A stretch of 10,047 nt of DNA, from NCBI GenBank assembly GCA_018969565.1, contig JAGWYC010000057.1, forward strand, positions 1 to 10,047, in the 5' to 3' direction. The notes below the pieces were generated by a model, which did no database searches, was not told where the DNA came from, and saw only the letters and a program-made list of their open reading frames with translations. Of this stretch, positions 1-7,049 are shown one piece after another (the first letter of the stretch is position 1; the number at the start of each line of letters is the position of its first letter). This DNA is from Bacteroidota bacterium (GTDB lineage: Bacteria > Bacteroidota > Bacteroidia > NS11-12g > UBA955). Position numbers and translations under genes: made by a program.

Positions 1-205
1 CGTTCAATACGGCCCTGATGCGGTAATGCACATCCTGCTGCCAGTAGCCCGGAACGGGTATCCTGTTCTTCCAGTAATGAGGGTTGGCGGCGCTGCGGTA
101 ATGGTTGTGCACCTGCCATTGCAGGGCGAAAGGATCTTGTGCAGGGGCCTGTGCACTCAGGCTTCCGGTTAAGAATATCAGACTTACAAGTGTTGCCAAA
201 CGCAT
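1..205 (-). CDS. Exported M1-family metallopeptidase, N-terminal fragment
   Basis: Only the first ~68 residues are in the window; the gene continues past the left edge. From the ATG at 205 the product starts MRLATLVSLIFLTGSLSAQ, a typical Sec signal peptide with a probable cleavage after the SLSA. It is followed by a segment ending YWQQDVHYRIRAVLN. A tryptophan/aromatic-rich YWQ...YxI block shortly after the signal peptide is characteristic of Bacteroidota M1 (gluzincin) aminopeptidase-like proteins, at the start of their beta-rich N-terminal domain. The zinc site (HExxH...E) would lie outside the window, so catalytic competence cannot be judged. An in-frame ATG at 220 would add MHFCC. I prefer 205 because it gives the cleaner signal peptide and lies 4 nt after a -7-like element. 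The gene lies 49 bp downstream of the ABC exporter on the same strand, so cotranscription is possible. Family assignment is inference from a short N-terminus. Confidence 0.6.
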   Translation of the reverse strand, partial: MRLATLVSLIFLTGSLSAQAPAQDPFALQWQVHNHYRSAANPHYWKNRIPVPGYWQQDVHYRIRAVLN

Positions 206-209
206 GCAA

Positions 210-217
210 CAAAAATG
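210..217 (-). promoter_or_regulatory. Putative -7 promoter element of the M1 peptidase gene
   Basis: CATTTTTG matches 7 of 8 positions of the Bacteroidota -7 consensus TAnnTTTG (n positions counted as matches) and ends 4 nt before the ATG at 205. This is the same spacing as at the DUF3822-like and GT39 genes. No clear TTTG -33 element was found, and the element lies inside the longer reading frame from 220. Confidence 0.3.
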
Positions 218-254
218 CATTAATTGGGCGAAATTTCGATACTGCCCCCGTGCA

Positions 255-2021
255 TCAGACTTCCACAGCACTTTTGCCGAACTGGCTTCGGTACAGGGTT
301 TGGTACATGCCTTCCTGCTTTATCAGTTGTTCATGGGTTCCCCATTGCACGCAGCGGCCGTGATCCAGCACCATAATGTAATCGGCGTGTTTGATGGTGC
401 TCAGGCGATGCGCGATGACAATACCCGTTCTTCCCTGCAACATGGTGGTGATGGCCTTCTGGATCAGCGCTTCGGTTTCGCTGTCCACGCTGCTGGTGGC
501 CTCATCCAGGATGATTACTGCCGGATCTGTGCTCAGGGCGCGGATGAAGCTGATAAGCTGCCTTTGACCGACGGATAGCGAAGAACCGCGTTCCATCACG
601 TTGAAAGAAAATCCGCCGGGCAATTGTTCGATGAAGTCGTAGGCGCCGATGGCACGGGCCACCTCAGCCACTTTTTCCTCAGAAATATCCTGATCCTTCA
701 TGCGCATGTTGTCGAATACGGAGCCCGAGAACAGGAACACATCCTGCAATACCACGGCAATGCGGCTGCGCAGGGAATCAAGTTTATAAGATTCTATTGG
801 TGTTCCATCCAGCAGGATGCGCCCCTCCTGATGTTCGTAAAAGCGGCTGAGCAAGCCGATGATGGAAGTTTTACCCGCGCCGGTAGGCCCCACGATAGCC
901 AGGGTTTTCCCCGGTTCCAGGTAGAAGCTAAGGTCGTGCAGCACAGGCGTGGAAGGCTCGTAGGCGAAGTGCACATGGTCAAAGGCTATTTCCCCTTTGA
1001 TACCCGTGGCATCGAGGGTTCCGTCCTGCTCGCGGTTTTCGGTTTCGTCCATCAGCTTGAAGATGCGTTCCACCGCCACCAGTCCCATCTGTATGTTGTT
1101 GAAGCGATCGGCCACGGCACGCACCGGCCTGAAGAACAGGTTGATGAACAGGATGAAGGCCGTGATTTCGCCGAAGGCCACGGTTCCTTCCAGCATACCC
1201 TTGGCGCCGTACCATACCAGCAGGGCAAAGGTGAGCGCCACAATCAGTTCTACCACCGGAAAAAACACCGAGTAGTAGAACACGCCTTTCACGTGGGCCT
1301 CGCGGTGTTCGCGGTTGATGCGCTCGAAACGGCCGTATTCGGCATATTCCCTGTGGAATAGCTGTACCACCTGCATGCCGGTGATGCGCTCCTGCACAAA
1401 GGCGTTGAGGCGAGCTACCTGCGCCCGCACTTCCTGGAAACTGTCGCGCACGCCAATGCGGAACTTCTGGGCGGCGTAAAGCAAAAGCGGAAGCACCGAC
1501 AGCGAGATCAGGGTGAGTTTCCAGTTCATCCAGAGCATAAACGACAGGATGACCAGCAACTGAAAGATGTCGCCGGCAATGGTAATCAGGCCGGCCGAAA
1601 ACAGGTCGGCAATGGTTTCTATATCGCTGATGGTTCGGGTAACCAGGGTACCTACCGGAGTTTTGTCGTAGAACTTCATGCGCAGGGCCACCAGGTGTTC
1701 AAATACATAGTTCCGGAGGGTGCGCACCACTTCCTGCCCTGCTCTGGCGCTAAAATACCCCGACAGGAAGGTGATGAGGGCCTGGAACAGAACCAGCGCC
1801 AGCAAAATGAGACTCATACGGGCAATTCCGGGCACATCGCGGTTTGCCACCTGCACGTCCAGGGTTTGTTGGATCAGGTAAGGCTGCAGGCCCACCATCA
1901 GACCCTGCATGATGGTGAGGAAGGCTGAAATCCACAGTAGCGAACGGAAGGGCGCGGCAATACGGAGTACCCGGCGCAGCAGAGACCAGTCCAATTGCTT
2001 CCAGAAAGGGGTTTTCGCCAT
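255..2021 (-). CDS. ABC exporter, fused TMD-NBD (MdlB/MsbA-type half transporter)
   Basis: This is a complete 588-residue type I ABC exporter half-molecule in the inner membrane, which would work as a homodimer or heterodimer and use ATP to export a lipid, peptide or drug. Residues ~28-300 form the transmembrane domain with about six hydrophobic spans (near 28-46, 70-90, 145-165, 168-184, 250-272 and 283-300). The nucleotide-binding domain follows: A-loop Tyr354, Walker A GPTGAGKTS at 378-386, Q-loop Gln426, signature LSVGQ at 482-486, Walker B VIILDE at 502-507 with catalytic Glu507, and H-loop His538. All catalytic residues are present, so it is not a degenerate site. LSVGQ with Val rather than Gly, and the FYDKTPVGTLVTR stretch (~117-129), are typical of the MdlB/TmrB-like branch. 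Substrate is unknown. No partner half-transporter is in view. The start is 8 nt after a -7-like element. Confidence 0.93.
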   Translation of the reverse strand: MAKTPFWKQLDWSLLRRVLRIAAPFRSLLWISAFLTIMQGLMVGLQPYLIQQTLDVQVANRDVPGIARMSLILLALVLFQALITFLSGYFSARAGQEVVRTLRNYVFEHLVALRMKFYDKTPVGTLVTRTISDIETIADLFSAGLITIAGDIFQLLVILSFMLWMNWKLTLISLSVLPLLLYAAQKFRIGVRDSFQEVRAQVARLNAFVQERITGMQVVQLFHREYAEYGRFERINREHREAHVKGVFYYSVFFPVVELIVALTFALLVWYGAKGMLEGTVAFGEITAFILFINLFFRPVRAVADRFNNIQMGLVAVERIFKLMDETENREQDGTLDATGIKGEIAFDHVHFAYEPSTPVLHDLSFYLEPGKTLAIVGPTGAGKTSIIGLLSRFYEHQEGRILLDGTPIESYKLDSLRSRIAVVLQDVFLFSGSVFDNMRMKDQDISEEKVAEVARAIGAYDFIEQLPGGFSFNVMERGSSLSVGQRQLISFIRALSTDPAVIILDEATSSVDSETEALIQKAITTMLQGRTGIVIAHRLSTIKHADYIMVLDHGRCVQWGTHEQLIKQEGMYQTLYRSQFGKSAVEV

Positions 2022-2029
2022 AGAGGCGG

Positions 2030-2037
2030 CAAAGTTG
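2030..2037 (-). promoter_or_regulatory. Putative -7 promoter element of the ABC exporter gene
   Basis: CAACTTTG matches TAnnTTTG at 7 of 8 positions (n counted as matches) and ends 8 nt before the ATG at 2021. It lies in the 142-bp divergent region shared with the DUF3822-like gene. No convincing -33 TTTG is visible at 19-21 nt spacing. Confidence 0.35.
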
Positions 2038-2151
2038 GGGATATTTTCCTTCAGAAGCCCGATGGGCAGTAACTTATGAGGAAGAAAATGAATTGGTTTC
2101 CGGGGAATAGTGGGAATTGAATTCCGACATCCCCCTGAAGCAATTTGGATT

Positions 2152-2159
2152 TATCTTTG
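2152..2159 (+). promoter_or_regulatory. Putative -7 promoter element of the DUF3822-like gene
   Basis: TATCTTTG is a perfect match to TAnnTTTG and ends 4 nt before the ATG at 2164. If transcription starts the usual few bases downstream, the mRNA would be leaderless or nearly so. A -33 element at the standard distance is not evident. Confidence 0.45.
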
Positions 2160-2163
2160 CCTG

Positions 2164-2901
2164 ATGGCAGAAGAGCGGCCCGGATCAGGTAAGGTTTACT
2201 GGCAGTTCAGGGACAGAAGCGATGCCCGGGTAATCCGCACGGCCCGTTTCGAGGGGAAGTGCTATGCCTTGGGCTGGGACGCAAAAGAGCATCCCTCCTT
2301 CTATGAAATCACGGATGAAGAAATGAAAGCGTATCATGCGCCGGCCCTGAACCTGGAAGCCGAAAGCAACTTCGTTCCCGCCGCATTTTCCGGCGTACGG
2401 GCCATGCCCTGGAATGAGGCCGGATTCATTCGCGAAAAGCTTCTGGATGAATTACTGCTGGTGAGCGCTTTTGACGGGCCTGTTTCCGAAGAAGACATCC
2501 CTGTTGCCGAGGTACTGTACCACATAGCCCACGAGCGCGCTACCCACGCCGGCACGCCCAATTACAGCCTGGTGATGCTGTTGCAGGAGGATGTGCATGT
2601 GATGATTTTCAGGAACGGACAGTTGGCCTATTACCAGAAACACCATGCGGAAAATGAACACGCCGTGTTGTATTTTCTGGTAGCGGCCCTGCGCGATGCC
2701 GGTATTGCTGTGGAAGACGCCGTGTGCGAGTTGCTGCTGAACAATCCCGACGACTTTAAGGCCTACCGGAACTTCACCTCTTATTTCCGCTTTTTCGGGG
2801 CCTTTTCCTACGACGGCATCCGCGCGCTGGTGGGTGAATCACTTCCGCCCGACCCGCTGATGCTGTACCTGTTGGCCAAAACACCTGCATGCGCATCATA
2901 G
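2164..2901 (+). CDS. DUF3822-like protein (divergent), function unknown
   Basis: 245 residues, soluble, no signal peptide or membrane span. I assign it tentatively to DUF3822 (PF12864), a Bacteroidota family with an actin-like (ASKHA) fold whose genes commonly sit next to rsmD and near coaD. Supporting features are an NFVPAAF block at ~69-75, like the conserved VP-containing strand of the family, and the stretch from ~146 to 181 (MIFRNGQLAYYQ then a helix rich in LYFLVAAL), which resembles the GKL-x-x-FN-x-F...YYLLFVLEQL region. A YRNFTSYFRFFG stretch follows at 201-212. Sequence agreement is loose, so context carries much of the call. I chose the ATG at 2164 rather than a GTG at 2110, because the added 18 residues cross the -7 element. 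Its last 13 bases overlap the start of rsmD, which implies cotranscription and probably translational coupling. Confidence 0.6.
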   Translation: MAEERPGSGKVYWQFRDRSDARVIRTARFEGKCYALGWDAKEHPSFYEITDEEMKAYHAPALNLEAESNFVPAAFSGVRAMPWNEAGFIREKLLDELLLVSAFDGPVSEEDIPVAEVLYHIAHERATHAGTPNYSLVMLLQEDVHVMIFRNGQLAYYQKHHAENEHAVLYFLVAALRDAGIAVEDAVCELLLNNPDDFKAYRNFTSYFRFFGAFSYDGIRALVGESLPPDPLMLYLLAKTPACAS

Positions 2902-3416
2902 GCGGCCGACTGGCGGGAAAAACCCTGAACACGGTCTTTCCGGAGCAGGTGAAACCTACCACCGATCTAATGCGCGAGGCGCTGTTCAGTCGCCTGGAGC
3001 TGCAGATGCCGCTGGAAGGTCTTCAGGTTTTGGACCTGTTTGCCGGCTCGGGAATCGTTTCGTTGGAGTTCCTGTCGCGGGGCAGCCGCGTGGCATCGGT
3101 GGACCGCGACCGCAAGAATTTCAGGATCTGGCAGCAGATGAAGAAGGAATGGGCGCTCGACGAATGGACCTTGCACTGCGGGGATGTGTTGCAGGAGCTT
3201 ACCCGCTTTCAGCCGGAAAGTTTCGATTTGGTGTTTGCCGATCCCCCTTATGATTTACCCGGCATACAACTCCTGCCCGCCATGGTGCTTCCCCTGCTGA
3301 AGCCGGGAGGCTTGTTCATCCTGGAACACAGACCGGACATCCTGTTTCCGGAGCCGAAACCCTTGGAACACCGTCAATACGGCCGCAGCGCCCTGAGTTA
3401 TTTTGAGAAGGAGTAG
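2889..3416 (+). CDS. rsmD: 16S rRNA (guanine(966)-N2)-methyltransferase RsmD
   Basis: 175 residues, normal length for RsmD. It methylates N2 of G966 in 16S rRNA during small-subunit assembly, using S-adenosylmethionine, in the cytoplasm. Visible landmarks are the N-terminal MRIIGGRLAGKTL; the family stretch VKPTTDLMREALF at 21-33; the SAM-binding LDLFAGSG loop at 48-55; acidic Asp72 at the end of strand 2 (VDRD); the catalytic DPPY at 118-121; and the C-terminal YGRSALSYFE at 164-173, matching the usual YG...LS(F/Y)FE. The ATG lies inside the last codons of the upstream DUF3822-like gene, in another frame. It has no -7-like element of its own and is the only gene here without one, so it probably depends on the upstream promoter. 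Confidence 0.93.
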   Translation: MRIIGGRLAGKTLNTVFPEQVKPTTDLMREALFSRLELQMPLEGLQVLDLFAGSGIVSLEFLSRGSRVASVDRDRKNFRIWQQMKKEWALDEWTLHCGDVLQELTRFQPESFDLVFADPPYDLPGIQLLPAMVLPLLKPGGLFILEHRPDILFPEPKPLEHRQYGRSALSYFEKE

Positions 3417-3492
3417 GACAAGCATTTACCTTTCCACCCAAGCCGGTATTCCGTACCATGAAATTTCCCAAGTTTACTCCGGGGCTGCTTTG

Positions 3493-3500
3493 TACTTTCG
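3493..3500 (+). promoter_or_regulatory. Putative -7 promoter element of the MuiA-like gene
   Basis: TACTTTCG (TAnnTTCG form) ends 5 nt before the ATG at 3506. It is part of the evidence for that start over the upstream in-frame ATG at 3458. Another candidate, TACCTTTC at 3427-3434, would fit the 3458 start with a 23-nt gap. Confidence 0.35.
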
Positions 3501-3505
3501 AGGGC

Positions 3506-5200
3506 ATGAAACGCAGCATCCTTTTTACGGCCTGTGCCGCGCTGGCCTTGTGTGGCAAGCTGATACCGCTGGCCGGGCAATACCAGGATCCCCTTACGCC
3601 TACGCGCATCGTGCGGGTAAAAGTGTACCTGCAGGGCGCCGAGGTGTATCGAAGCGCCCGTGCTGAACTGCCGAAGGGCGTGAGCGAACTGGTGCTGGGC
3701 AACCTTTCGCCTTATATCAACGCCTCCAGTATCCAGGTGTCGAGCACCAACAATGTGGCCGTGCTGAGTGCTACCTTCCGCAACAACTACATGGTGCCGG
3801 TGAAGCTGCCGCAGCAAATCAGGCTTTGGCAGGATTCCGTGGCGCTGCTGGAAACAGAAATACGCAGACTGGAAACCAAAAAGAATCTGCTGGAAAAGGA
3901 ATCGGAGATCTTCCTGAGCAACCGCAATATCGGAGGCAGCCAGAACGGGGTGAATGCCGCCGAGCTGCAAAAGGTGGCCGACCTGTTCCGCAGCCGCATG
4001 AACCAGATTCGCGAAGAACATTTTGATGTGGTACAGCGTATGGGAAAACTGCAGGAGCAGGTAAACCGTCTGAACAACCAGATTGCCGAACGTTCGGGAA
4101 ACAACAGCAAGCTCACCGGTGAAATTGTGCTGCAGGTGGCCAGCGAACAGGCTACCGCCACAGAAATAGAATGTACCTACCTGGTGCAAAACGCCGGCTG
4201 GAGCCCCCTGTACGACTTGCGTGCCGAAAGCACCGGTCAGCCTGTTCGGGTCATCAGCAAGGCCAGCGTCTATCAGACTTCGGGGGAAGAATGGAACCAG
4301 ATTCCCCTGATCCTGAGCACCGGAACACCCAATACCAGCAGCAATCTTCCCGTTTTGCAGAAGAACGACGGGTTTGGCTTCCGCGGCAAAGAACCGCAGT
4401 ATGAAGGCTATGCGGACGGCATCCGGGTTCAGAACGCTCCTCCGGAAATGATGGAGGTTGCGGGTGTTGCCGTCATGGCTGACGACCGCGATGGAAACGA
4501 AGACCTAAGGCAGGACCGCCTGCGCAAGTCGCTGAACACCCAAACGCTGAGCAACCTGGTGGCCGTGAACAGCAGCGCCATCGCCGTGGATTATGAAATC
4601 GCGCTGCCCTATACCGTGCCGGCCGATGGCAAGATGCAACTTGTCTCCCTGAAGGAATACTCCCTGCCGGGAAGTTTCAGCTACTACACCATTCCCAAGC
4701 TGGAAAAGAGCGTGTTCCTGGTGGCTGATGTTACAGGCTGGCAGGAGCTGAACCTGCTGCCCGGACCGGCAAACCTGTTCTTCAAAGGCAGCTTCACCGG
4801 ACAGTTGCAGCTCAACCTGAATCCTGAAACCGATACGCTGAAGCTGTCATTCGGCAAAGACAAGAAGGTGCTGACCGAACGCAAACTGATCCGCAACTAC
4901 GCCGGCAGGCAATTGGTGGGCGGCAAGAAATCGATGGAGCTGGGCTATGAAATCCAGCTAAACAATACCAACAAGGAAACCGTGAACCTGGAAATCAGGG
5001 ATCAGATTCCGGTTTCCACTTCCGAAGAAATCCGCATTGATCAGGTGAATTTCGAAACACCTTCCGGCGTGAAGACCATTCAGGACAAAGAAAGCGGACA
5101 GCTCACCTGGAAAATCACGCTGAAGCCCTCCGAGACCCAGAAGATCCGGGTACGCTATCGGGTGGTTTACCCGAAAGAGCTGGAGTTGTTGGGGTATTGA
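3506..5200 (+). CDS. Exported DUF4140/DUF4139 protein (mucoidy inhibitor MuiA family)
   Basis: 564 residues from the ATG at 3506. The N-terminus MKRSILFTACAALALCG... is a signal peptide, probably cut after PLAG (~24), so the protein is periplasmic or surface-located. Residues ~34-100 (RVKVYLQGAEVYRSA, then LPKGVSELVLGNLSPYINASSIQV) match the DUF4140 N-terminal domain. Residues ~104-200 are rich in charged and Leu residues and look like a long coiled coil. Residues ~220-560 match DUF4139, with NAGWSPLYDLRA at 229-240 and the W...PLILSTGTPN block at 263-276. A charged linker (~290-345) interrupts the DUF4139 region. The family is widespread but its biochemical role is unknown; the MuiA name comes from an effect on mucoidy and is no proof of function here. 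The Cys16 context (LALC) lacks a small residue at -1, so I do not call it a lipoprotein. The gene starts 89 bp after rsmD and ends before a repeat-bearing spacer. Confidence 0.85.
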   Translation: MKRSILFTACAALALCGKLIPLAGQYQDPLTPTRIVRVKVYLQGAEVYRSARAELPKGVSELVLGNLSPYINASSIQVSSTNNVAVLSATFRNNYMVPVKLPQQIRLWQDSVALLETEIRRLETKKNLLEKESEIFLSNRNIGGSQNGVNAAELQKVADLFRSRMNQIREEHFDVVQRMGKLQEQVNRLNNQIAERSGNNSKLTGEIVLQVASEQATATEIECTYLVQNAGWSPLYDLRAESTGQPVRVISKASVYQTSGEEWNQIPLILSTGTPNTSSNLPVLQKNDGFGFRGKEPQYEGYADGIRVQNAPPEMMEVAGVAVMADDRDGNEDLRQDRLRKSLNTQTLSNLVAVNSSAIAVDYEIALPYTVPADGKMQLVSLKEYSLPGSFSYYTIPKLEKSVFLVADVTGWQELNLLPGPANLFFKGSFTGQLQLNLNPETDTLKLSFGKDKKVLTERKLIRNYAGRQLVGGKKSMELGYEIQLNNTNKETVNLEIRDQIPVSTSEEIRIDQVNFETPSGVKTIQDKESGQLTWKITLKPSETQKIRVRYRVVYPKELELLGY

Positions 5201-5203
5201 GGA

Positions 5204-5238
5204 AAGTGGTAAGTGGTAAGTGGTAAGTGATAAGTGCA
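5204..5238. repeat. Heptamer tandem repeat (AAGTGGT)n
   Basis: Three exact copies of AAGTGGT (5204-5224) are followed by two degenerate copies, AAGTGAT and AAGTGCA (5225-5238). The array starts 3 bases after the MuiA-like stop codon and ends 5 bases before the large inverted repeat. It is non-coding. Such heptamer arrays can vary in copy number by slippage; no function is evident. Confidence 0.85.
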
Positions 5239-5243
5239 TAATC

Positions 5244-5314
5244 CTGTCATGGTGAGCCCGTCGAACCATCAACATTTTATCATTCATTATGGTTCGACGG
5301 GCTCACCATGACAG
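5244..5314. repeat. Perfect 26-bp inverted repeat, REP-like palindrome
   Basis: The left arm (5244-5269) and right arm (5289-5314) are exact reverse complements over 26 bases around a 19-nt AT-rich loop (5270-5288). The arm core contains TCGACGGGCTCACC. It resembles the TCGAC...GCTCA palindromic repeats scattered in many bacterial intergenic regions, which I infer to be REP-type elements. A degenerate further piece, matching the right arm end at 11 of 14 positions, lies at 5321-5334, exactly 20 bases after its counterpart at 5301-5314. Multi-copy status cannot be tested from one window. Confidence 0.85.
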
Positions 5315-5319
5315 TTTTT
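5244..5319 (+). terminator. Possible intrinsic terminator formed by the inverted repeat
   Basis: The 26-bp hairpin is followed directly by five T residues (5315-5319) and lies between two genes that each seem to have a promoter, so it could end the rsmD/MuiA transcript. The stem is much longer and the loop wider than in a classic terminator, so this may be a by-product of the repeat. Confidence 0.35.
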
Positions 5320-5371
5320 ATCTCACTATGACGGCCTGCCTGAGCAATTAGCGACTCCGCTCACCCTCCGT

Positions 5372-5379
5372 TAACTTCG
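5372..5379 (+). promoter_or_regulatory. Putative -7 promoter element of the GT39 gene
   Basis: TAACTTCG (TAnnTTCG form) ends 4 nt before the ATG at 5384. TTAG at 5348-5351, 20 nt upstream, is a 3-of-4 match to the -33 TTTG element, so this site has a weak two-part match. Confidence 0.4.
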
Positions 5380-5383
5380 CAGC

Positions 5384-7024
5384 ATGAGCGAGAAGAACCT
5401 GCTCCGGCTGATTGTTGTTTCCCTGCTGGCGTACCTGCCCGGTCTGTTTGTGGACGTAATGGATGTGGATGCGGCACAATACGCGTCCATCAGCCGGGAA
5501 ATGGCAGACAGCGGCAGCTTCCTGGAGGTAATGCACCGCGGTGAGAACTACCTCGACAAGCCGCCGCTGCTGTTCTGGCTTTCAGCCCTGATGTTCAAGT
5601 TCTTCGGTCCGGGTAACCTGGTCTATAAGCTGCCGAGTTTCCTGGTTACGCTGTTGGGCCTGTACAGCCTGTACCGGCTCACCGAACGCCACTATAACCG
5701 TAAAACCGGCTTGCGGGCAGCCTTAATCTTGTCCACCAGTCTGGCTTGGTACCAGTTCAACAACGATGTGCGTACCGATACCCTGCTGGCGGGCTTCGTC
5801 ATCTTCGCCGTGTGGCAACTGGACTGCTTCAGTCAAAACAAAAAGCCCCTGAATTTTATGGCAGGATTCAGCGGCGTGGCCCTGGCCATGATGAGCAAGG
5901 GGCCGATTGGCCTGATTGCACCGGCTATGGCGCTGGGTGGTCATTGGATGCTGCGGCGGGAATGGAAGCAGATTTTTCGTCCGGTATGGATGTTTGGCCT
6001 GCTCTGGGTTAGCGTGCTGCTCCTGCCCATGTTCCTCGGGTTGTACCGTCAATACGGTTGGGAAGGTCCTTACTTTTTCCTGTGGAAGCAGAGTTTCGGA
6101 CGGATCACCGGGGAGAATGTATGGTCGAATGATGCGGGCTATTTCTACTTCACCCATATCTTCCTTTGGTCTTTCGCGCCCTGGAGCCTGGCTGCGGTTG
6201 CGGCCCTGTTCCTCAATCTGCGCAAACTGGTTCAAACCAGGTTCAGCGCGCTTACAGAACAAGGCGAGTTCATCAGTCTTTGCGGCTGGCTGCTTCCCTT
6301 TGCGGCACTCTCGCTCTCGCAGTACAAGTTGCCGCATTATGTGTTTGTATGCTATCCTTTCGCCGCCATGTTCCTGGCCGGTTCCCTCAAGCCCCTCCTG
6401 GAGGGAAATATCAAGCCTGCACGGGGGCTTAGCCTTTCGTTCCGGCTCTTCCCGGCGGTGATGCTGCTGTTGGCCATCGCCATTCCGGTATTCATCTTTC
6501 CTCCTCAGGGATGGATGTCTGCCGTGCTGCTGCTGCTGTGCGCCCTGTTGTGGATTGGCGGATACCTGTTTCGGCAAAAACTGGATACGCAGGGCCTGGA
6601 AAAGTGGATATGGACGGGTGCCATAGCCGCCGTAGCCCTCAACTTCCAGATGAACAGCTACTTCTACCCTAACCTGCTTCGCTACGAAGCCCCTGCCGTG
6701 GCAGCGCGGGATATCCGGGACCTGAACATCCCAATTGACCGCTTCCGGCATGCGCCCGTGGCCTGTAATATCCACGCCTTTGAGTTCTACAGCGAACACA
6801 TCAGTCCTTACTGGCACATCAATGATATACGCATCTGCAAGCCTTACTATACCCTTTGCCAGCGGAGTACCCTGGACAGCCTGAAGAACAGCGGCTGCGA
6901 CTACACGGTGTATAAAACCTATGCCGATTACCGCCCTACTACCCTGCGGCTGAATTTCCTGAACCGGGCTACCAGAGGTAAGGCTGTAGATACCCTGTAC
7001 CTGATTAACTTCGGAAAACCCTGA
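5384..7024 (+). CDS. GT39/ArnT-like membrane glycosyltransferase
   Basis: 546 residues, polytopic inner-membrane enzyme of the PMT/ArnT superfamily. It would transfer a sugar from a polyprenyl-phosphate donor to a lipid or protein acceptor on the periplasmic face. After TM1 (~8-25), the first loop carries DAAQYASISREM (29-40), equivalent to the DExRYA...REM signature, with Asp29 as the likely catalytic acid and Ala30 where Glu is common. YLDKPPLLFWL follows at 56-66, then SKGPIGLIAP at 171-180 and KLPHYVFVCYP at 315-325, all landmarks of the family. About ten or more hydrophobic segments run to ~420, followed by a ~120-residue soluble C-terminal part containing several Cys residues (461, 485, 492, 505). 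Acceptor and sugar cannot be deduced. Its ArnT-like form does not prove aminoarabinose transfer to lipid A. It is followed by coaD after 25 bp. Confidence 0.9.
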   Translation: MSEKNLLRLIVVSLLAYLPGLFVDVMDVDAAQYASISREMADSGSFLEVMHRGENYLDKPPLLFWLSALMFKFFGPGNLVYKLPSFLVTLLGLYSLYRLTERHYNRKTGLRAALILSTSLAWYQFNNDVRTDTLLAGFVIFAVWQLDCFSQNKKPLNFMAGFSGVALAMMSKGPIGLIAPAMALGGHWMLRREWKQIFRPVWMFGLLWVSVLLLPMFLGLYRQYGWEGPYFFLWKQSFGRITGENVWSNDAGYFYFTHIFLWSFAPWSLAAVAALFLNLRKLVQTRFSALTEQGEFISLCGWLLPFAALSLSQYKLPHYVFVCYPFAAMFLAGSLKPLLEGNIKPARGLSLSFRLFPAVMLLLAIAIPVFIFPPQGWMSAVLLLLCALLWIGGYLFRQKLDTQGLEKWIWTGAIAAVALNFQMNSYFYPNLLRYEAPAVAARDIRDLNIPIDRFRHAPVACNIHAFEFYSEHISPYWHINDIRICKPYYTLCQRSTLDSLKNSGCDYTVYKTYADYRPTTLRLNFLNRATRGKAVDTLYLINFGKP

Positions 7025-7030
7025 TTCCAG

Positions 7031-7038
7031 TATCTTCG
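7031..7038 (+). promoter_or_regulatory. Putative -7 promoter element of coaD
   Basis: TATCTTCG (TAnnTTCG form) lies in the 25-bp gap after the GT39 gene and ends 11 nt before the coaD ATG. It would let coaD be transcribed apart from the membrane enzyme upstream. No -33 match is visible. Confidence 0.35.
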
Positions 7039-7049
7039 CCCCAGGTGCA

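Noticed and set aside
624..1361. 245-codon plus-strand frame inside the ABC exporter
   Set aside because: Antisense shadow of a gene with all ABC motifs; the His/Gln-rich product has no family features.
2110..2163. GTG start at 2110 for the DUF3822-like gene
   Set aside because: The added 18 residues are translated across the perfect TATCTTTG element and have no family likeness; the ATG at 2164 sits at the usual spacing.
3458..3505. ATG at 3458 as the start of the MuiA-like gene
   Set aside because: It would put 16 residues before the signal peptide. The 3506 ATG opens directly with a Lys-Arg signal peptide and follows a -7-like element. Not fully excluded.
3536..3556. Possible lipoprotein signal at Cys16 of the MuiA-like protein
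   Set aside because: The residues before Cys are LAL; a lipobox needs a small residue directly before Cys. A normal signal peptidase I site after PLAG fits better.
3398..4189. 263-codon minus-strand frame over the MuiA-like gene
   Set aside because: Antisense shadow of the DUF4140 and coiled-coil region; no motif or promoter-like site supports it.
3370..6057. Identical 13-mer accgtcaatacgg at 3370-3382 and 6045-6057
   Set aside because: Both copies are coding and read Arg-Gln-Tyr-Gly in rsmD and the GT39 gene; shared codon choice explains them.
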